A DNA stretch of 16,189 bases. It comes from RYN-425 sp035542755. Its GTDB lineage: Bacteria; Patescibacteriota; Saccharimonadia; Saccharimonadales; UBA10212. The notes under the pieces are model-generated. The model saw nothing but the letters and a program-made list of their open reading frames with translations, was not told the origin of the DNA and did not search any database. The stretch spans positions 1 to 16,189 of the forward strand of contig DATKKU010000018.1 of the NCBI GenBank assembly GCA_035542755.1, in the 5' to 3' direction. Both the position numbers and the translations under genes were made by a program. Within the stretch, counting starts at the first letter, position 1. The number at the start of each line of letters is the position of its first letter. Below, one piece after another: positions 1 through 8,637 of this stretch.

Positions 1-1321
1 CGACACCCTGACCTCTATCCATATAGTTGATTACATGACTGAAGTCCGCGAGACCAAACTTGGCCCAGAAATTGTTACCCGCGACATTCCTAACGTTTCC
101 GAGGAAGCCCTGCGCCACCTAGACGAGGATGGCATTGTTCGTATTGGCGCCGAAGTTCACCCCGGCGATATTTTGGTCGGCAAGATTACGCCAAAGGGCG
201 AACAAGAACTAAGTAGTGAGGAGCGCCTGCTGCGGGCTATCTTTGGTGAAAAAGCCAAAGAAGTTCGCGATACCTCCCAGCGCATGAGCACCGGCCGCCA
301 CGGAAAAGTCGTTGGCGTTAAGGTATTTTCACGCGCTTCCGGCCACGAACTCAAGGCCGGCGTCATCATGCAAATTCAGGTCTTTGTGGCCCAGATGCGC
401 AAAATCAGCGTCGGCGACAAGCTCGGCGGTCGTCACGGCAACAAGGGCGTTATTGCCCGAATTTTGCCGGTTGAGGACATGCCGTTTAACGAAGACGGTG
501 TGCCCATGGACATTGTGCTGAACCCGCTGGGCGTACCAAGCCGCATGAATATCGGCCAGCTATTTGAAACTCACCTGGGTATGGCTGCCGCTGCTCTTGG
601 CATCAAAGTTGCCAGCCCAGCCTTTAACGGCGTACCGATTTCTAAGATTCAGGAGCTACTAAAGCAGGCCGGCTTGCCAGAAGATGGTAAGCAGCAGCTC
701 TACGATGGCCGCAGCGGCGAGGCATTCTCGGAGCGCACCACCGTTGGTAGCATGTATATCATCAAGCTAAACCACATGGTATCTGACAAAATCCACGCTC
801 GCAGCACTGGACCATACACCATGGTTACTCAGCAGCCACTCGGCGGTAAGGCCCAAAACGGTGGCCAGCGCTTTGGAGAAATGGAAGTCTGGGCTCTGGA
901 AGCTTACGGCGCCGCCCATACCCTTCAAGAAATGCTGACTATTAAGAGCGACGACGTTTACGGCCGCGCCAAGGCCTACGAGTCTATCATCAAGGGTACC
1001 GAAATTCAGGGACCCAAAGTACCAGAAAGCTTTAACGTGCTTGTTAAGGAGCTGCAAGGTCTTGGCCTTAAAGTAGACCTGCTGGCCGACAACCAGATTG
1101 TTGACGCCGAAGAAGTGCTGGCTCAAAACATCAAGAATGAATCCAAAGCTACCCCGCCTGTGCCACCGCCAACCACCGCCATTGATATAGATGCCACGGT
1201 CCCGGTTGACGAGGCCGAGATGGCCGAGGAACTGGCCTTGCTGGGCGACGACGTCAGCGTAGCCGTTTCCGAAGGAGACGAAGAAATTAACATTGTAACC
1301 GAAAGCGGAGAGGAGGCTTAA
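1..1321 (+). CDS. rpoB: DNA-directed RNA polymerase subunit beta, C-terminal part (5' end outside window)
   Basis: Beta subunit of RNA polymerase, which forms one side of the catalytic cleft. The frame is open from base 2, so the gene enters from upstream; an internal Met at base 35 is not the start. The visible 439 residues match the C-terminal third of beta. They include [13 protein letters not shown], the [17 protein letters not shown] block with the basic active-site residues, [14 protein letters not shown], and [20 protein letters not shown] near the clamp connection. After the usual family end ([11 protein letters not shown]) there is an extra acidic tail of roughly 80 residues, with a proline stretch and many Glu/Asp, that E. 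coli beta lacks. The stop TAA lies one base before the rpoC start. The SD-like GGAGAGGAGG for rpoC lies inside the last codons, so the two are co-translated. Identification is certain; the tail's role is unknown. Confidence 0.98.
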   Translation, partial: DTLTSIHIVDYMTEVRETKLGPEIVTRDIPNVSEEALRHLDEDGIVRIGAEVHPGDILVGKITPKGEQELSSEERLLRAIFGEKAKEVRDTSQRMSTGRHGKVVGVKVFSRASGHELKAGVIMQIQVFVAQMRKISVGDKLGGRHGNKGVIARILPVEDMPFNEDGVPMDIVLNPLGVPSRMNIGQLFETHLGMAAAALGIKVASPAFNGVPISKIQELLKQAGLPEDGKQQLYDGRSGEAFSERTTVGSMYIIKLNHMVSDKIHARSTGPYTMVTQQPLGGKAQNGGQRFGEMEVWALEAYGAAHTLQEMLTIKSDDVYGRAKAYESIIKGTEIQGPKVPESFNVLVKELQGLGLKVDLLADNQIVDAEEVLAQNIKNESKATPPVPPPTTAIDIDATVPVDEAEMAEELALLGDDVSVAVSEGDEEINIVTESGEEA

Positions 1322-1322
1322 A

Positions 1323-4300
1323 ATGCGCCAATATAATACAGGTACCAACATAGCCGACTTTGACGCTGTAAGACTAGCCATTGCCAGCCCCGAAGATATT
1401 TTGGAATGGAGCTACGGCGAAGTTACCAAGCCCGAAACCATTAACTACCGAACCCAAAAGCCCGAGCGAGACGGTCTGTTTTGCGAACGAATTTTTGGCC
1501 CGGTTAAAGACATTAACCCGCACGATGCTAAATACAAAGGAGTGCGTTCCCGCGAAGCTGCCGTTGATAAAAACGGCGAGCTAGTAACCCGCTCAATTGT
1601 CCGCCGCGAGCGCATGGGTCACATTCAGCTGGCCTCGCCGGTGGCCCACATCTGGTTTTTGCGCGGCACACCAAGCGCCATTGGCCTAATACTGGGCATG
1701 ACTGTCAAAAGCCTAGAGCGCGTAGCCTACTTTGCCAGCTATATAATTAAAAGTGTAGATACCGAGGCCCGCGACAAAATTTTAGAAGACCGAACCAGCG
1801 AATTCACGGCTGCCGAGGCCGCCATCAACGGCCGCTACGAGGAAGAAGCCAAAAAAGAAGGCGCCGACGTTAGGGCCCTGGCCGAAGGCCGAACCAAAGA
1901 GCTAGAAGAGCTAGCCGGAGAATTTAACGTCTTTAAAGAACAGGTTGACAGCCTGGAGAAGCTGCGCCTGCTGAGTGAAAACGACTACCGCAGCCTGCCC
2001 GAAGAGCTGCAAGCTACCCTGTCAGTTGGCATGGGCGGCTCAGCCTTAAAAGAACTGCTGGAAGAAGTAGATCTATCAAAACTAATTGAAGACCTCAACG
2101 CCGAGGCCGAAGAGGCCAAAGGCCAGCGCAAGAAAAAGATAATGAAGCGCCTGCGTCTTCTGGAATCCATGGAGCGCGCCGGCATTAAGCCGTCTTCCAT
2201 GTGCGTATCGGTTCTGCCGGTCATTCCGCCAGATCTACGCCCCATGGTGCAGCTAACCGGCGGCCGGTTTGCAACAAGCGACCTAAACGACCTATATCGC
2301 CGCGTAATCAACCGAAACAATCGCCTCAAGAAGCTGATTGAACTGCACGCCCCCGAAGTCATCCGCCGAAACGAGCAGCGTATGCTCCAAGAAGCGGTTG
2401 ATGCTCTGATTGACAATAACAATGCCCGCTCTGGCCGGGCTGTGGCCGCAACCGGCCAGCGCCGCCGCCTAAAGTCGCTATCAGACATGCTTAAAGGCAA
2501 ACAAGGCCGCTTCCGCCAGAACCTGCTTGGCAAGCGCGTTGACTACTCTGGCCGCTCGGTAATCGTAGCCGGTCCGGAGCTCAAGATGTATCAGTGCGGC
2601 CTGCCAAAGATGATGGCTCTAGAGCTATTTAAGCCCTTTGTTATTGGCCGCTTGATTGAACAGGAGCTGGCCCACAACATCCGTAGCGCCACGCGCATGA
2701 TTGAAATGAGCGAGGCCGCCGTTTGGGACGCCCTGGACGAAGTCATTAAGGGCAAGTACGTGCTGCTTAACCGCGCACCCAGCCTTCATAGACTCAGCAT
2801 CCAGGCCTTTCAGCCGGTACTAATTGAAGGCAAAGCCATTCAGCTGCACCCGCTGGTCTGCAAAGGCTTTAACGCCGACTTTGACGGCGACCAAATGGCC
2901 GTCCACTTGCCACTTTCCGACAGGGCCCAGGCCGAAGCCCGTGACATTATGGCCAGCAACAAGAACCTGCTAAAGCCAGCCGACGGTTCGCCAATTTTGC
3001 ACGTAGAACAAGACATTGTTTTGGGCTGCTACTACTTAACTTACGAGCGCCCGGGAACCGAAAACGATCCCTACCAGCCATACTCCAGCCTTGAAGAGGT
3101 AGTAATGGCTTTAGACGCCGGCAAGCTCAAACTGCAAAGCCGCGTCCGTGTAGTCTTCCGTGGAGAGGACCGCGAGACAACCGCCGGCCGCCTGCTATTT
3201 AACGAAATCTGCCCGGAAGGTTTTGCCTTCCAAAACGAAGCCATGACCAGCAAGCGCCTGGACAAGGTGATGAGCGCCATCTATAGCCAGTATGGTCAGG
3301 ACGAAACCGCCCGCATCGCCGACGAGCTAAAAGACCTCGGCTTCCGCTACGCTACCAGTTCCGGACTGTCGGTCGGAATGAACGACTTCTCTGACCTAAA
3401 AGAGCTGTCCACAATTGTCAAATCCGGCGAGGTCAAAGCTACCGAAATCAGCGAGCAGTATGCCGCTGGCTTCATTACTGATGACGAGCGCTACCGCTTA
3501 ACCGTTGAGACTTGGACGGGTGTTGACTCTACGGTAGAAAAGTCTCTGAGCGAGCAATTTAAGAACGAAGACAATACTATGAGTATTGCGGTCGCCTCTG
3601 GTGCTCGCGGCAACATCTCGCAGATGAAAATGTCCGTTGGTATGCTTGGGACTTTTGCCGATGCTACCGGTCGGGCCATTGAGCTGCCGGTTAGAAGTAA
3701 CTACAAATACGGCCTAACGCCGCTAGAGTACTTTACGGCTACTCGTGGCACCCGCAAATCACTGGTTGATATTGCCCTTCGTACGGCCGATTCCGGTTAC
3801 TTAACCCGCCGACTGGTAGACGTTGCTCAAGACGTCTTTACTGTTGGTCACGATGCCGAAGACCCCGGCCTGCCGCTTTACCGCGAAGATGCCGAATTCG
3901 TAGGTGTTAGCCTGGCCTCGCGCCTAGAGGGCCGCTTTGCTGCCGTAAGTGTTAAACGGCACGTTAAGGCCGGTCAGCTAATCACCCAAGCCATTGCCGA
4001 GGCCATAGACGCCGACAGCACAGTGGATGGGGTACGCATCATGAGCGTGCTATCTTGTACCTCTGTTAAGGGCGTTACCCGCGAAAGCTACGGCATAGAC
4101 CTAGCTACCGGCGAACTGGTCGCCAGCGATTACCCAATTGGTGTTATTGCGGCTCAGTCCATCGGCGAGCCGGGCACCCAGCTGAGCTTGGACTCCAAGC
4201 ACCGCGCTGGAGCTGTCACATCTGGTGACGACGTTACCCAGGGTCTTACCCGTGTAGAGGAAATTCTGGAAGTCCGTACTCCTAAAGGTCAGGCCTATCT

Positions 4301-5153
4301 GACCGATATCTCTGGCACAGTCAGCGCCTGGGAAGAGGGCGACCAATACATCGTTCAGGTGACGGCTAAGGAGCAAAAGCCCCTCAAGTTGCCGCTAGTT
4401 GGCCGAGTTGCCAAAATTCACGACGGCGACGAAGTTAACATCGGTGATTTGCTGGCCGCTAACGACGACGGCAGCGAGCCAATCAAAGCCGCCATGGTTG
4501 GTAAAGCCACCGTTACCGACACCACAATCACCATCACCCCCAGTGCCAAAAGTCAGGTCCGCTACGAAATCCCGGGGTTCAAGCAGTTGCTCGTCAAGGA
4601 TGGGCAGGAAGTCGTGGCCGGACAGCGACTGACCAATGGTTCTATCAATCTGCACGAGCTAATTCGCCTCCAAGGCGTGGAAGCCACCCAGCGCTACATC
4701 ATGAACGAAGTGCTGTACATCTTTGCGTCTCAGGGCCAAAACATTGCCGATAAGCACCTGGAAGTAATTGTCCGGCAGATGTTTAGCCGAGTTCAGGTAG
4801 AAGATTCTGGCGACAGCGAGTTCATCACTGGCGATATTGTCAGTAAGCTATCCGTCGCTGAGGCCAACGACAAATTGCTAAGTAGCGGCAAACAGCCGGT
4901 CCGCTTTAATCAGCTGCTGCTTGGTATTACCAAGGCCAGCTTGTCTACTGATTCGTTCCTGAGTGCCGCCTCCTTCCAAGACACTACCCGCGTACTGATT
5001 GCCGCGGCCACCTCCGGTAAAGTTGACCACCTCTATGGCCTTAAGGAAAACGTCATCTTGGGCCGCCGCATACCTGTCGGTACCGGCGTGTTGAACGATG
5101 ATGAGCAAGCTCCCGAGCCAAAGGAAGCCTTGACGGTTGAAGCTAAGGAGTAA
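1323..5153 (+). CDS. rpoC: DNA-directed RNA polymerase subunit beta'
   Basis: Largest catalytic subunit of RNA polymerase, 1276 aa, somewhat shorter than E. coli (1407 aa). Start ATG follows the rpoB stop by one base, with an SD-like purine run upstream. Visible landmarks: [18 protein letters not shown] (lid/rudder region), [19 protein letters not shown], the Mg-binding NADFDGDQ (N517; aspartates D519, D521, D523), a bridge helix with [17 protein letters not shown], a trigger loop starting at GEPGTQ (about 948-953), and a C-terminal [15 protein letters not shown] block. A charged helical segment around residues 160-280 is longer than in E. coli. Oddities: the N-terminal zinc site has no cysteine at all (none between C54 and C294). 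The second zinc site keeps only C912, with A845, T919 and S922 at the other positions. The trigger loop reads [10 protein letters not shown]. It ends with an acidic tail. Identity is certain; the consequences of the substitutions are inferred. Confidence 0.98.
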   Translation: MRQYNTGTNIADFDAVRLAIASPEDILEWSYGEVTKPETINYRTQKPERDGLFCERIFGPVKDINPHDAKYKGVRSREAAVDKNGELVTRSIVRRERMGHIQLASPVAHIWFLRGTPSAIGLILGMTVKSLERVAYFASYIIKSVDTEARDKILEDRTSEFTAAEAAINGRYEEEAKKEGADVRALAEGRTKELEELAGEFNVFKEQVDSLEKLRLLSENDYRSLPEELQATLSVGMGGSALKELLEEVDLSKLIEDLNAEAEEAKGQRKKKIMKRLRLLESMERAGIKPSSMCVSVLPVIPPDLRPMVQLTGGRFATSDLNDLYRRVINRNNRLKKLIELHAPEVIRRNEQRMLQEAVDALIDNNNARSGRAVAATGQRRRLKSLSDMLKGKQGRFRQNLLGKRVDYSGRSVIVAGPELKMYQCGLPKMMALELFKPFVIGRLIEQELAHNIRSATRMIEMSEAAVWDALDEVIKGKYVLLNRAPSLHRLSIQAFQPVLIEGKAIQLHPLVCKGFNADFDGDQMAVHLPLSDRAQAEARDIMASNKNLLKPADGSPILHVEQDIVLGCYYLTYERPGTENDPYQPYSSLEEVVMALDAGKLKLQSRVRVVFRGEDRETTAGRLLFNEICPEGFAFQNEAMTSKRLDKVMSAIYSQYGQDETARIADELKDLGFRYATSSGLSVGMNDFSDLKELSTIVKSGEVKATEISEQYAAGFITDDERYRLTVETWTGVDSTVEKSLSEQFKNEDNTMSIAVASGARGNISQMKMSVGMLGTFADATGRAIELPVRSNYKYGLTPLEYFTATRGTRKSLVDIALRTADSGYLTRRLVDVAQDVFTVGHDAEDPGLPLYREDAEFVGVSLASRLEGRFAAVSVKRHVKAGQLITQAIAEAIDADSTVDGVRIMSVLSCTSVKGVTRESYGIDLATGELVASDYPIGVIAAQSIGEPGTQLSLDSKHRAGAVTSGDDVTQGLTRVEEILEVRTPKGQAYLTDISGTVSAWEEGDQYIVQVTAKEQKPLKLPLVGRVAKIHDGDEVNIGDLLAANDDGSEPIKAAMVGKATVTDTTITITPSAKSQVRYEIPGFKQLLVKDGQEVVAGQRLTNGSINLHELIRLQGVEATQRYIMNEVLYIFASQGQNIADKHLEVIVRQMFSRVQVEDSGDSEFITGDIVSKLSVAEANDKLLSSGKQPVRFNQLLLGITKASLSTDSFLSAASFQDTTRVLIAAATSGKVDHLYGLKENVILGRRIPVGTGVLNDDEQAPEPKEALTVEAKE

Positions 5154-5165
5154 AAATGCTAGAAT
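5137..5165 (+). promoter_or_regulatory. Putative promoter for rpsL, inside the rpoC 3' end
   Basis: TTGAAG (5137-5142), a 17-nt spacer, then TAGAAT (5160-5165) preceded by TG at 5157-5158, i.e. an extended -10. Predicted start near 5172, giving a leader of about 28 nt to rpsL that keeps the AAGGAG ribosome site. This would let rpsL and following genes be transcribed independently of rpoBC. Read by eye only. Confidence 0.5.
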
Positions 5166-5199
5166 TAACGACTGTATGCGAAAAGGAGTAACGCGCTAG

Positions 5200-5613
5200 A
5201 TGCCCACCATTAACCAGTTGGTCCGCAAACCTAGAAAAAGTGCCACCGGCAAAAGTAAAAGCCCGGCGCTGCTTCGTGTTACCAATAATCTGAAGACCCG
5301 CTCGTACGAAAAGCCCAGTCCCTTCAAACGTGGTGTCTGTGTACGCGTGACTACCAAAACCCCCAAGAAGCCTAACTCGGCGCTGCGCAAAGTCGCCCGC
5401 GTCCGCCTAACTAATGGTCACGAAGTCTGGGCCTATATTGGCGGCGAAGGCCACAACCTGCAAGAGCACGCCGTGGTGCTGGTCCGCGGCGGGCGCGTCA
5501 AGGACCTCCCCGGAGTGCGTTACCACATTGTCCGCGGCAGCCTGGACCTTCAGGGCGTGCAAAACCGTAAACAAGGACGCAGTAAATACGGCGCCAAGAA
5601 GGAAAATAAATAG
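5200..5613 (+). CDS. rpsL: 30S ribosomal protein S12
   Basis: S12 of the small subunit decoding centre, 137 aa. Start [13 protein letters not shown] is the family start and has an AAGGAG ribosome site about 14 nt upstream. The conserved [11 protein letters not shown] loop (K56/K57, the position tied to streptomycin response in E. coli) and [20 protein letters not shown] are intact, followed by [10 protein letters not shown]. Relative to E. coli there is an insertion of about 14 residues between PALL and KRGVC (residues 25-42), a place where Bacilli S12 proteins also carry an insertion. The stop TAG is immediately followed by the ATG of the next small ORF. First gene of the str part of the cluster. 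Confidence 0.98.
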   Translation: MPTINQLVRKPRKSATGKSKSPALLRVTNNLKTRSYEKPSPFKRGVCVRVTTKTPKKPNSALRKVARVRLTNGHEVWAYIGGEGHNLQEHAVVLVRGGRVKDLPGVRYHIVRGSLDLQGVQNRKQGRSKYGAKKENK

Positions 5614-5832
5614 ATGGAACTTGGCCAAGAGCTTTACGAACCCTTAAGAACGCCGATTGACCTTGACCTCAAAGCGCAGATAGTTGGCGACATTGAGGCC
5701 GGCGCAACCACAGACGACTTAATGGATAGATATGGTGAGGCTGCCGTTAATGCCGCCACTACCGACCCGGATGTTGTGGAGCTACTTGACCCAACGCCTT
5801 CGGACTTTTCTGGAGAAACTGATGCCTCGTAA
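5614..5832 (+). CDS. Small acidic hypothetical protein (72 aa) between rpsL and rpsG
   Basis: Unrecognised. The ATG abuts the rpsL TAG with no gap, and an AAGGA motif at 5599-5603 gives a plausible ribosome site 10 nt upstream. The TAA overlaps the rpsG start by 11 nt, so it is positioned as a translationally coupled member of the operon. The protein is strongly acidic, with no Cys, no signal peptide and no membrane segment. Residues about 23-48 (DIEAGATTDDLMDRYGEAA and what follows) resemble a short helix-turn-helix-like or recruitment helix pair, but this is too weak to name a fold. The C-terminus is a Pro/Asp/Ser tail. The tight fit between two essential genes supports a real coding sequence. 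Function unknown. Confidence 0.68.
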   Translation: MELGQELYEPLRTPIDLDLKAQIVGDIEAGATTDDLMDRYGEAAVNAATTDPDVVELLDPTPSDFSGETDAS

Positions 5833-6301
5833 AGTTACCAAATCCCTAATTCGCCCTACTGCTCCTGACCGTCTGTATAACAACACCATGGTTACTAAAC
5901 TTATTAACCGGGTGATGCTGGACGGTAAAAAGCAGCTGGCCGAGCGCCTGGTTTACGGCGGCATGCAAAAAGCAGCCGACAAGCTAAAGGTCCAAAATCC
6001 GCTGGAGGTTTTTGAGCAAGCTATGGGCAACATTCAGCCCCACCTAGAAACTCGCTCTCGCCGTGTTGGCGGCGCCAACTATCAGATTCCGTTTGAAGTC
6101 AAAGGCCAGCGCCAGCAGCACCTGACTATCATGTGGTTTACGGAGGCGGCCCGGGCTCGCAGCGGCATGAGCATGGAAGACCGTATAGCACTAGAGTTAG
6201 TTGACGCTTATAACAACACTGGTGGCGCCGTTAAGAAAAAGGAAGACACCCACCGAATGGCCGAGGCCAACCGGGCCTTCGCCCACTTTGCGAGGACCTA
6301 A
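5822..6301 (+). CDS. rpsG: 30S ribosomal protein S7
   Basis: S7, primary binder of the 3' major domain of 16S rRNA, 159 aa (typical 156). I chose ATG 5822 (MPRKVTKSLIRP) because it matches the family start and length and follows GGAGA at 5812-5816. An in-frame ATG at 5732 would add 30 unrelated residues read from inside the preceding ORF. Conserved blocks: VMLDGKKQLAERLVY, TRSRRVGGANYQIPFEV, and AVKKKEDTHRMAEANRAFAH at the C-terminus. Overlaps the upstream 72-aa ORF by 11 nt, and its stop is directly followed by the ATG of the 75-aa ORF. Confidence 0.98.
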   Translation: MPRKVTKSLIRPTAPDRLYNNTMVTKLINRVMLDGKKQLAERLVYGGMQKAADKLKVQNPLEVFEQAMGNIQPHLETRSRRVGGANYQIPFEVKGQRQQHLTIMWFTEAARARSGMSMEDRIALELVDAYNNTGGAVKKKEDTHRMAEANRAFAHFART

Positions 6302-6529
6302 ATGTCCGGGCTGGTAGGCGAAAAGGGTCTGGGTATATGTCCGAAGCATGGAGGTGTCTGCACAGGCTTTAATTGCCCGGGCCCCCAGCAATCCCAAATA
6401 AGCTACTCCATCAACGGCAAAGAGAGCACTTGGGTGGATGTGGTTGAGCAGTGTGGTCGGGAGCAAAAACCCAAGCGCCCCGCGCAACTTATACTAGAAA
6501 ATTTACTAAGACTATCAGGAGACGAATAA
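6302..6529 (+). CDS. Small Cys/His-containing hypothetical protein (75 aa) between rpsG and fusA
   Basis: Unrecognised. The ATG directly follows the rpsG TAA, with GAGGA at 6292-6296 as a likely ribosome site. Its TAA shares one base with the fusA ATG (TAATG), so it is coupled on both sides. The N-terminal part contains C13-P-K-H16-G-G-V-C20-T-G-F-N-C25, a cluster of three Cys and one His that could bind a metal, plus a fourth Cys in VEQCGRE. The C-terminal third is basic then helical ([17 protein letters not shown]). No signal peptide or membrane span. The spacing is not a standard zinc-ribbon CxxC pair, so metal binding is only a suggestion. The arrangement between S7 and EF-G suggests a translation-linked or lineage-specific role, unproven. 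Confidence 0.68.
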   Translation: MSGLVGEKGLGICPKHGGVCTGFNCPGPQQSQISYSINGKESTWVDVVEQCGREQKPKRPAQLILENLLRLSGDE

Positions 6530-8616
6530 TGGCAGACAAAAAATACGAGCTAAAGAAACTTCGCAACACGGGCATTATTGCTCATATTGATGCCGGAAAA
6601 ACCACTACGACCGAGGGCATTTTGTACCGTACTGGCCTAAAGCACAAGATTGGCGCCGTGCACGAGGGCGAAACTACCACCGACTGGATGGCTCAGGAAA
6701 AAGAGCGCGGCATTACCATTACCGCTGCCGCAGTGAGCTGCACCTGGAAGGGCCACAACATCAACATTATTGATACGCCGGGCCACATTGACTTTACGGT
6801 TGAGGTAGAGCGCTCACTTAGAGTGCTAGACGGAGCAGTTGTGGTTTTTGACGGCAAAATGGGCGTGGAAAGCCAATCCGAAACGGTTTGGCGCCAGGCC
6901 GACAAATACGGTGTGCCGCGCATCTGCTTTATCAATAAGATTAATCAAACTGGCGGCGACTTTTATAAGAGCCTAGACTCTATTCATAATCGTTTGAGCA
7001 AGCGGGCCTTCCCGATTCATCTGCCGATTGGGTTTGAGCAATCAGTGTCTGGCGTGGTTGATCTAATTACCATGAAGGCCTATACCTATAAAGACTTTAC
7101 TGACCACGAGCTTATTGAGGGTGAAATCCCAGCCGACATGGCCGACCAGGTCAAAAAATACCGCTCGCTTTTGATTGAAAATGCTGTTGCTGAAGATGAG
7201 AAAATTCTGGAGAAATATTTTGAAGTCGGCGAAGAGGGTTTAACCGAAGAAGAAATTCGCGGGGCTATCCGCACTGCCGTACTGACCGGTAAATTCTACG
7301 CTGTTACTGGTGGCGACGGGCGCGGCGTGATTGTTGAAAAGCTGCTGGATTCTATCAACGACTTTTTGCCCAGCCCGCTGGACCGTGGCAGTAGCTGGGG
7401 TGTTAACCCCAAAAACGGCGAAGAAGTGGAGCGCAAGCCCGACAGTGCCGAGCCGTTTGCGGCACTGGCCTTCAAGATTTCTACCGACCCATTTGTCGGC
7501 AAACTGGCCTTTTTCCGGGTCTATTCTGGCAAGGTTACGGCCGGCAGCTACATCCTAAACAGCTCTACCGGCGAAAAAGAGCGGGTTGGCCGCATCGTTA
7601 GACTGCACGCCGATAAGCGCGAAGACGTGAACGAGGTAGAAGCCGGTGATATTGCCGCTATCGTCGGCTTAAAAGGCACCACTACCGGCAATACCCTTTG
7701 CGATGCCACAAATCCGATAATTTTAGAGAGTATTACCTTCCCGGAGCCGCCGGTGTCCATTGCCATTGAGCCCAAGACCAAAGCCGACCAGGAAAAAATG
7801 AGTATTGCCCTGCAGCGCCTAGCCGAGGAAGACCCGACATTCCGCATCAAAGTTGACCACGAAACCGGCCAGACCATCATATCCGGCATGGGTGAGCTGC
7901 ACCTGGAAATTATTGTAGATAGAATGAAGCGCGAGTTTGCGGTAGAGGCCAACGTTGGTCAGCCGCAGGTGGCTTACCGCGAAACTATCCGCAAAGACGC
8001 CGTTGAGGCCGAGGGTAAATACATCCGTCAAACTGGTGGCCGCGGACAATACGGTCATGTCTGGCTGCGACTGAGCCAAAACGAGGCCGGCAAGGGCTTT
8101 GAATTCATCAATAGTATCAAAGGTGGAGCTGTCCCGAGCGAGTACATATCGGCCATTAAAGCCGGCATAGAAGAAGCTATGGCTAGCGGTGTAATCGCCG
8201 GTTACCCGGTGGTTGACGTCAAAGCCGAGCTTTACGACGGCAGCTACCACGACGTTGATAGTTCCGAGATGGCCTTTAAGATTGCCGGCAGCATGGCACT
8301 TCAGGCCGGTGTTAAAACCGCTTCACCGGTGCTGCTGGAGCCGGTCATGAAAGTTGTAGTTGTAACTCCAGAAGACTTTATGGGCGACGTCATTGGCGAC
8401 TTAAACAGCAAGCGCGGCCGAGTAGAAAGCATGGAAGACCTGACGCCCGGCATTAAAGAAATTACCGCCTTTGTCCCCTTAGGCGAAATGTTTGGCTACA
8501 CCACCAATCTGCGCAGCTCCACTCAGGGTCGCGCCGCCTCTTCAATGGAGCTAGACCACTACGCCGACGTTCCGGGCAATGTAGCCCAGGAAATCATTGC
8601 CAAATCCGGCAAATAG
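6529..8616 (+). CDS. fusA: Elongation factor G
   Basis: Translocase GTPase of the ribosome, 695 aa, normal length. I chose ATG 6529 ([19 protein letters not shown]), which has AGGAG at 6517-6521 and the family N-terminus; an in-frame upstream ATG at 6451 would add 26 residues overlapping the preceding ORF. G1 is [13 protein letters not shown] (18-30), G2 is in EKERGITIT, and G3 is DTPGH (82-86, with His86 the activating His). Domains II to V are complete, including [19 protein letters not shown] and the domain IV/V block [14 protein letters not shown]. Oddity: G4 is N136-K137-I138-N139 instead of NKxD, i.e. the Asp that recognises guanine is Asn. One-base overlap with the upstream ORF; a probable promoter for fabD lies in and just after its 3' end. 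Confidence 0.97.
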   Translation: MADKKYELKKLRNTGIIAHIDAGKTTTTEGILYRTGLKHKIGAVHEGETTTDWMAQEKERGITITAAAVSCTWKGHNINIIDTPGHIDFTVEVERSLRVLDGAVVVFDGKMGVESQSETVWRQADKYGVPRICFINKINQTGGDFYKSLDSIHNRLSKRAFPIHLPIGFEQSVSGVVDLITMKAYTYKDFTDHELIEGEIPADMADQVKKYRSLLIENAVAEDEKILEKYFEVGEEGLTEEEIRGAIRTAVLTGKFYAVTGGDGRGVIVEKLLDSINDFLPSPLDRGSSWGVNPKNGEEVERKPDSAEPFAALAFKISTDPFVGKLAFFRVYSGKVTAGSYILNSSTGEKERVGRIVRLHADKREDVNEVEAGDIAAIVGLKGTTTGNTLCDATNPIILESITFPEPPVSIAIEPKTKADQEKMSIALQRLAEEDPTFRIKVDHETGQTIISGMGELHLEIIVDRMKREFAVEANVGQPQVAYRETIRKDAVEAEGKYIRQTGGRGQYGHVWLRLSQNEAGKGFEFINSIKGGAVPSEYISAIKAGIEEAMASGVIAGYPVVDVKAELYDGSYHDVDSSEMAFKIAGSMALQAGVKTASPVLLEPVMKVVVVTPEDFMGDVIGDLNSKRGRVESMEDLTPGIKEITAFVPLGEMFGYTTNLRSSTQGRAASSMELDHYADVPGNVAQEIIAKSGK

Positions 8617-8625
8617 GTATATAAA
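8597..8625 (+). promoter_or_regulatory. Putative promoter for the fabD-like gene, overlapping the fusA 3' end
   Basis: TTGCCA (8597-8602), 17-nt spacer, TATAAA (8620-8625); each hexamer is one base from consensus. Predicted start near 8632, only about 5 nt before the ATG at 8638. No SD-like sequence precedes that ATG, so the transcript would be almost leaderless. Confidence 0.5.
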
Positions 8626-8637
8626 AAGTAGCCAATT

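Noticed and set aside
767..1381. Long minus-strand open frame (204 aa) across rpoB/rpoC
   Set aside because: It is antisense to strongly conserved rpoB, has no recognisable family features and no promoter or ribosome site. The same applies to other antisense frames at 1985-2533, 7548-7952 and 10003-10461.
5732..5821. Longer S7 starting at ATG 5732
   Set aside because: The added 30 residues do not match S7; MPRK at 5822 is the family start with a GGAGA upstream.
6451..6528. Longer EF-G starting at ATG 6451 (721 aa)
   Set aside because: The extra 26 residues are basic and unlike any EF-G N-terminus, and overlap the coupled 75-aa ORF. The ATG at 6529 has an AGGAG and the family start.
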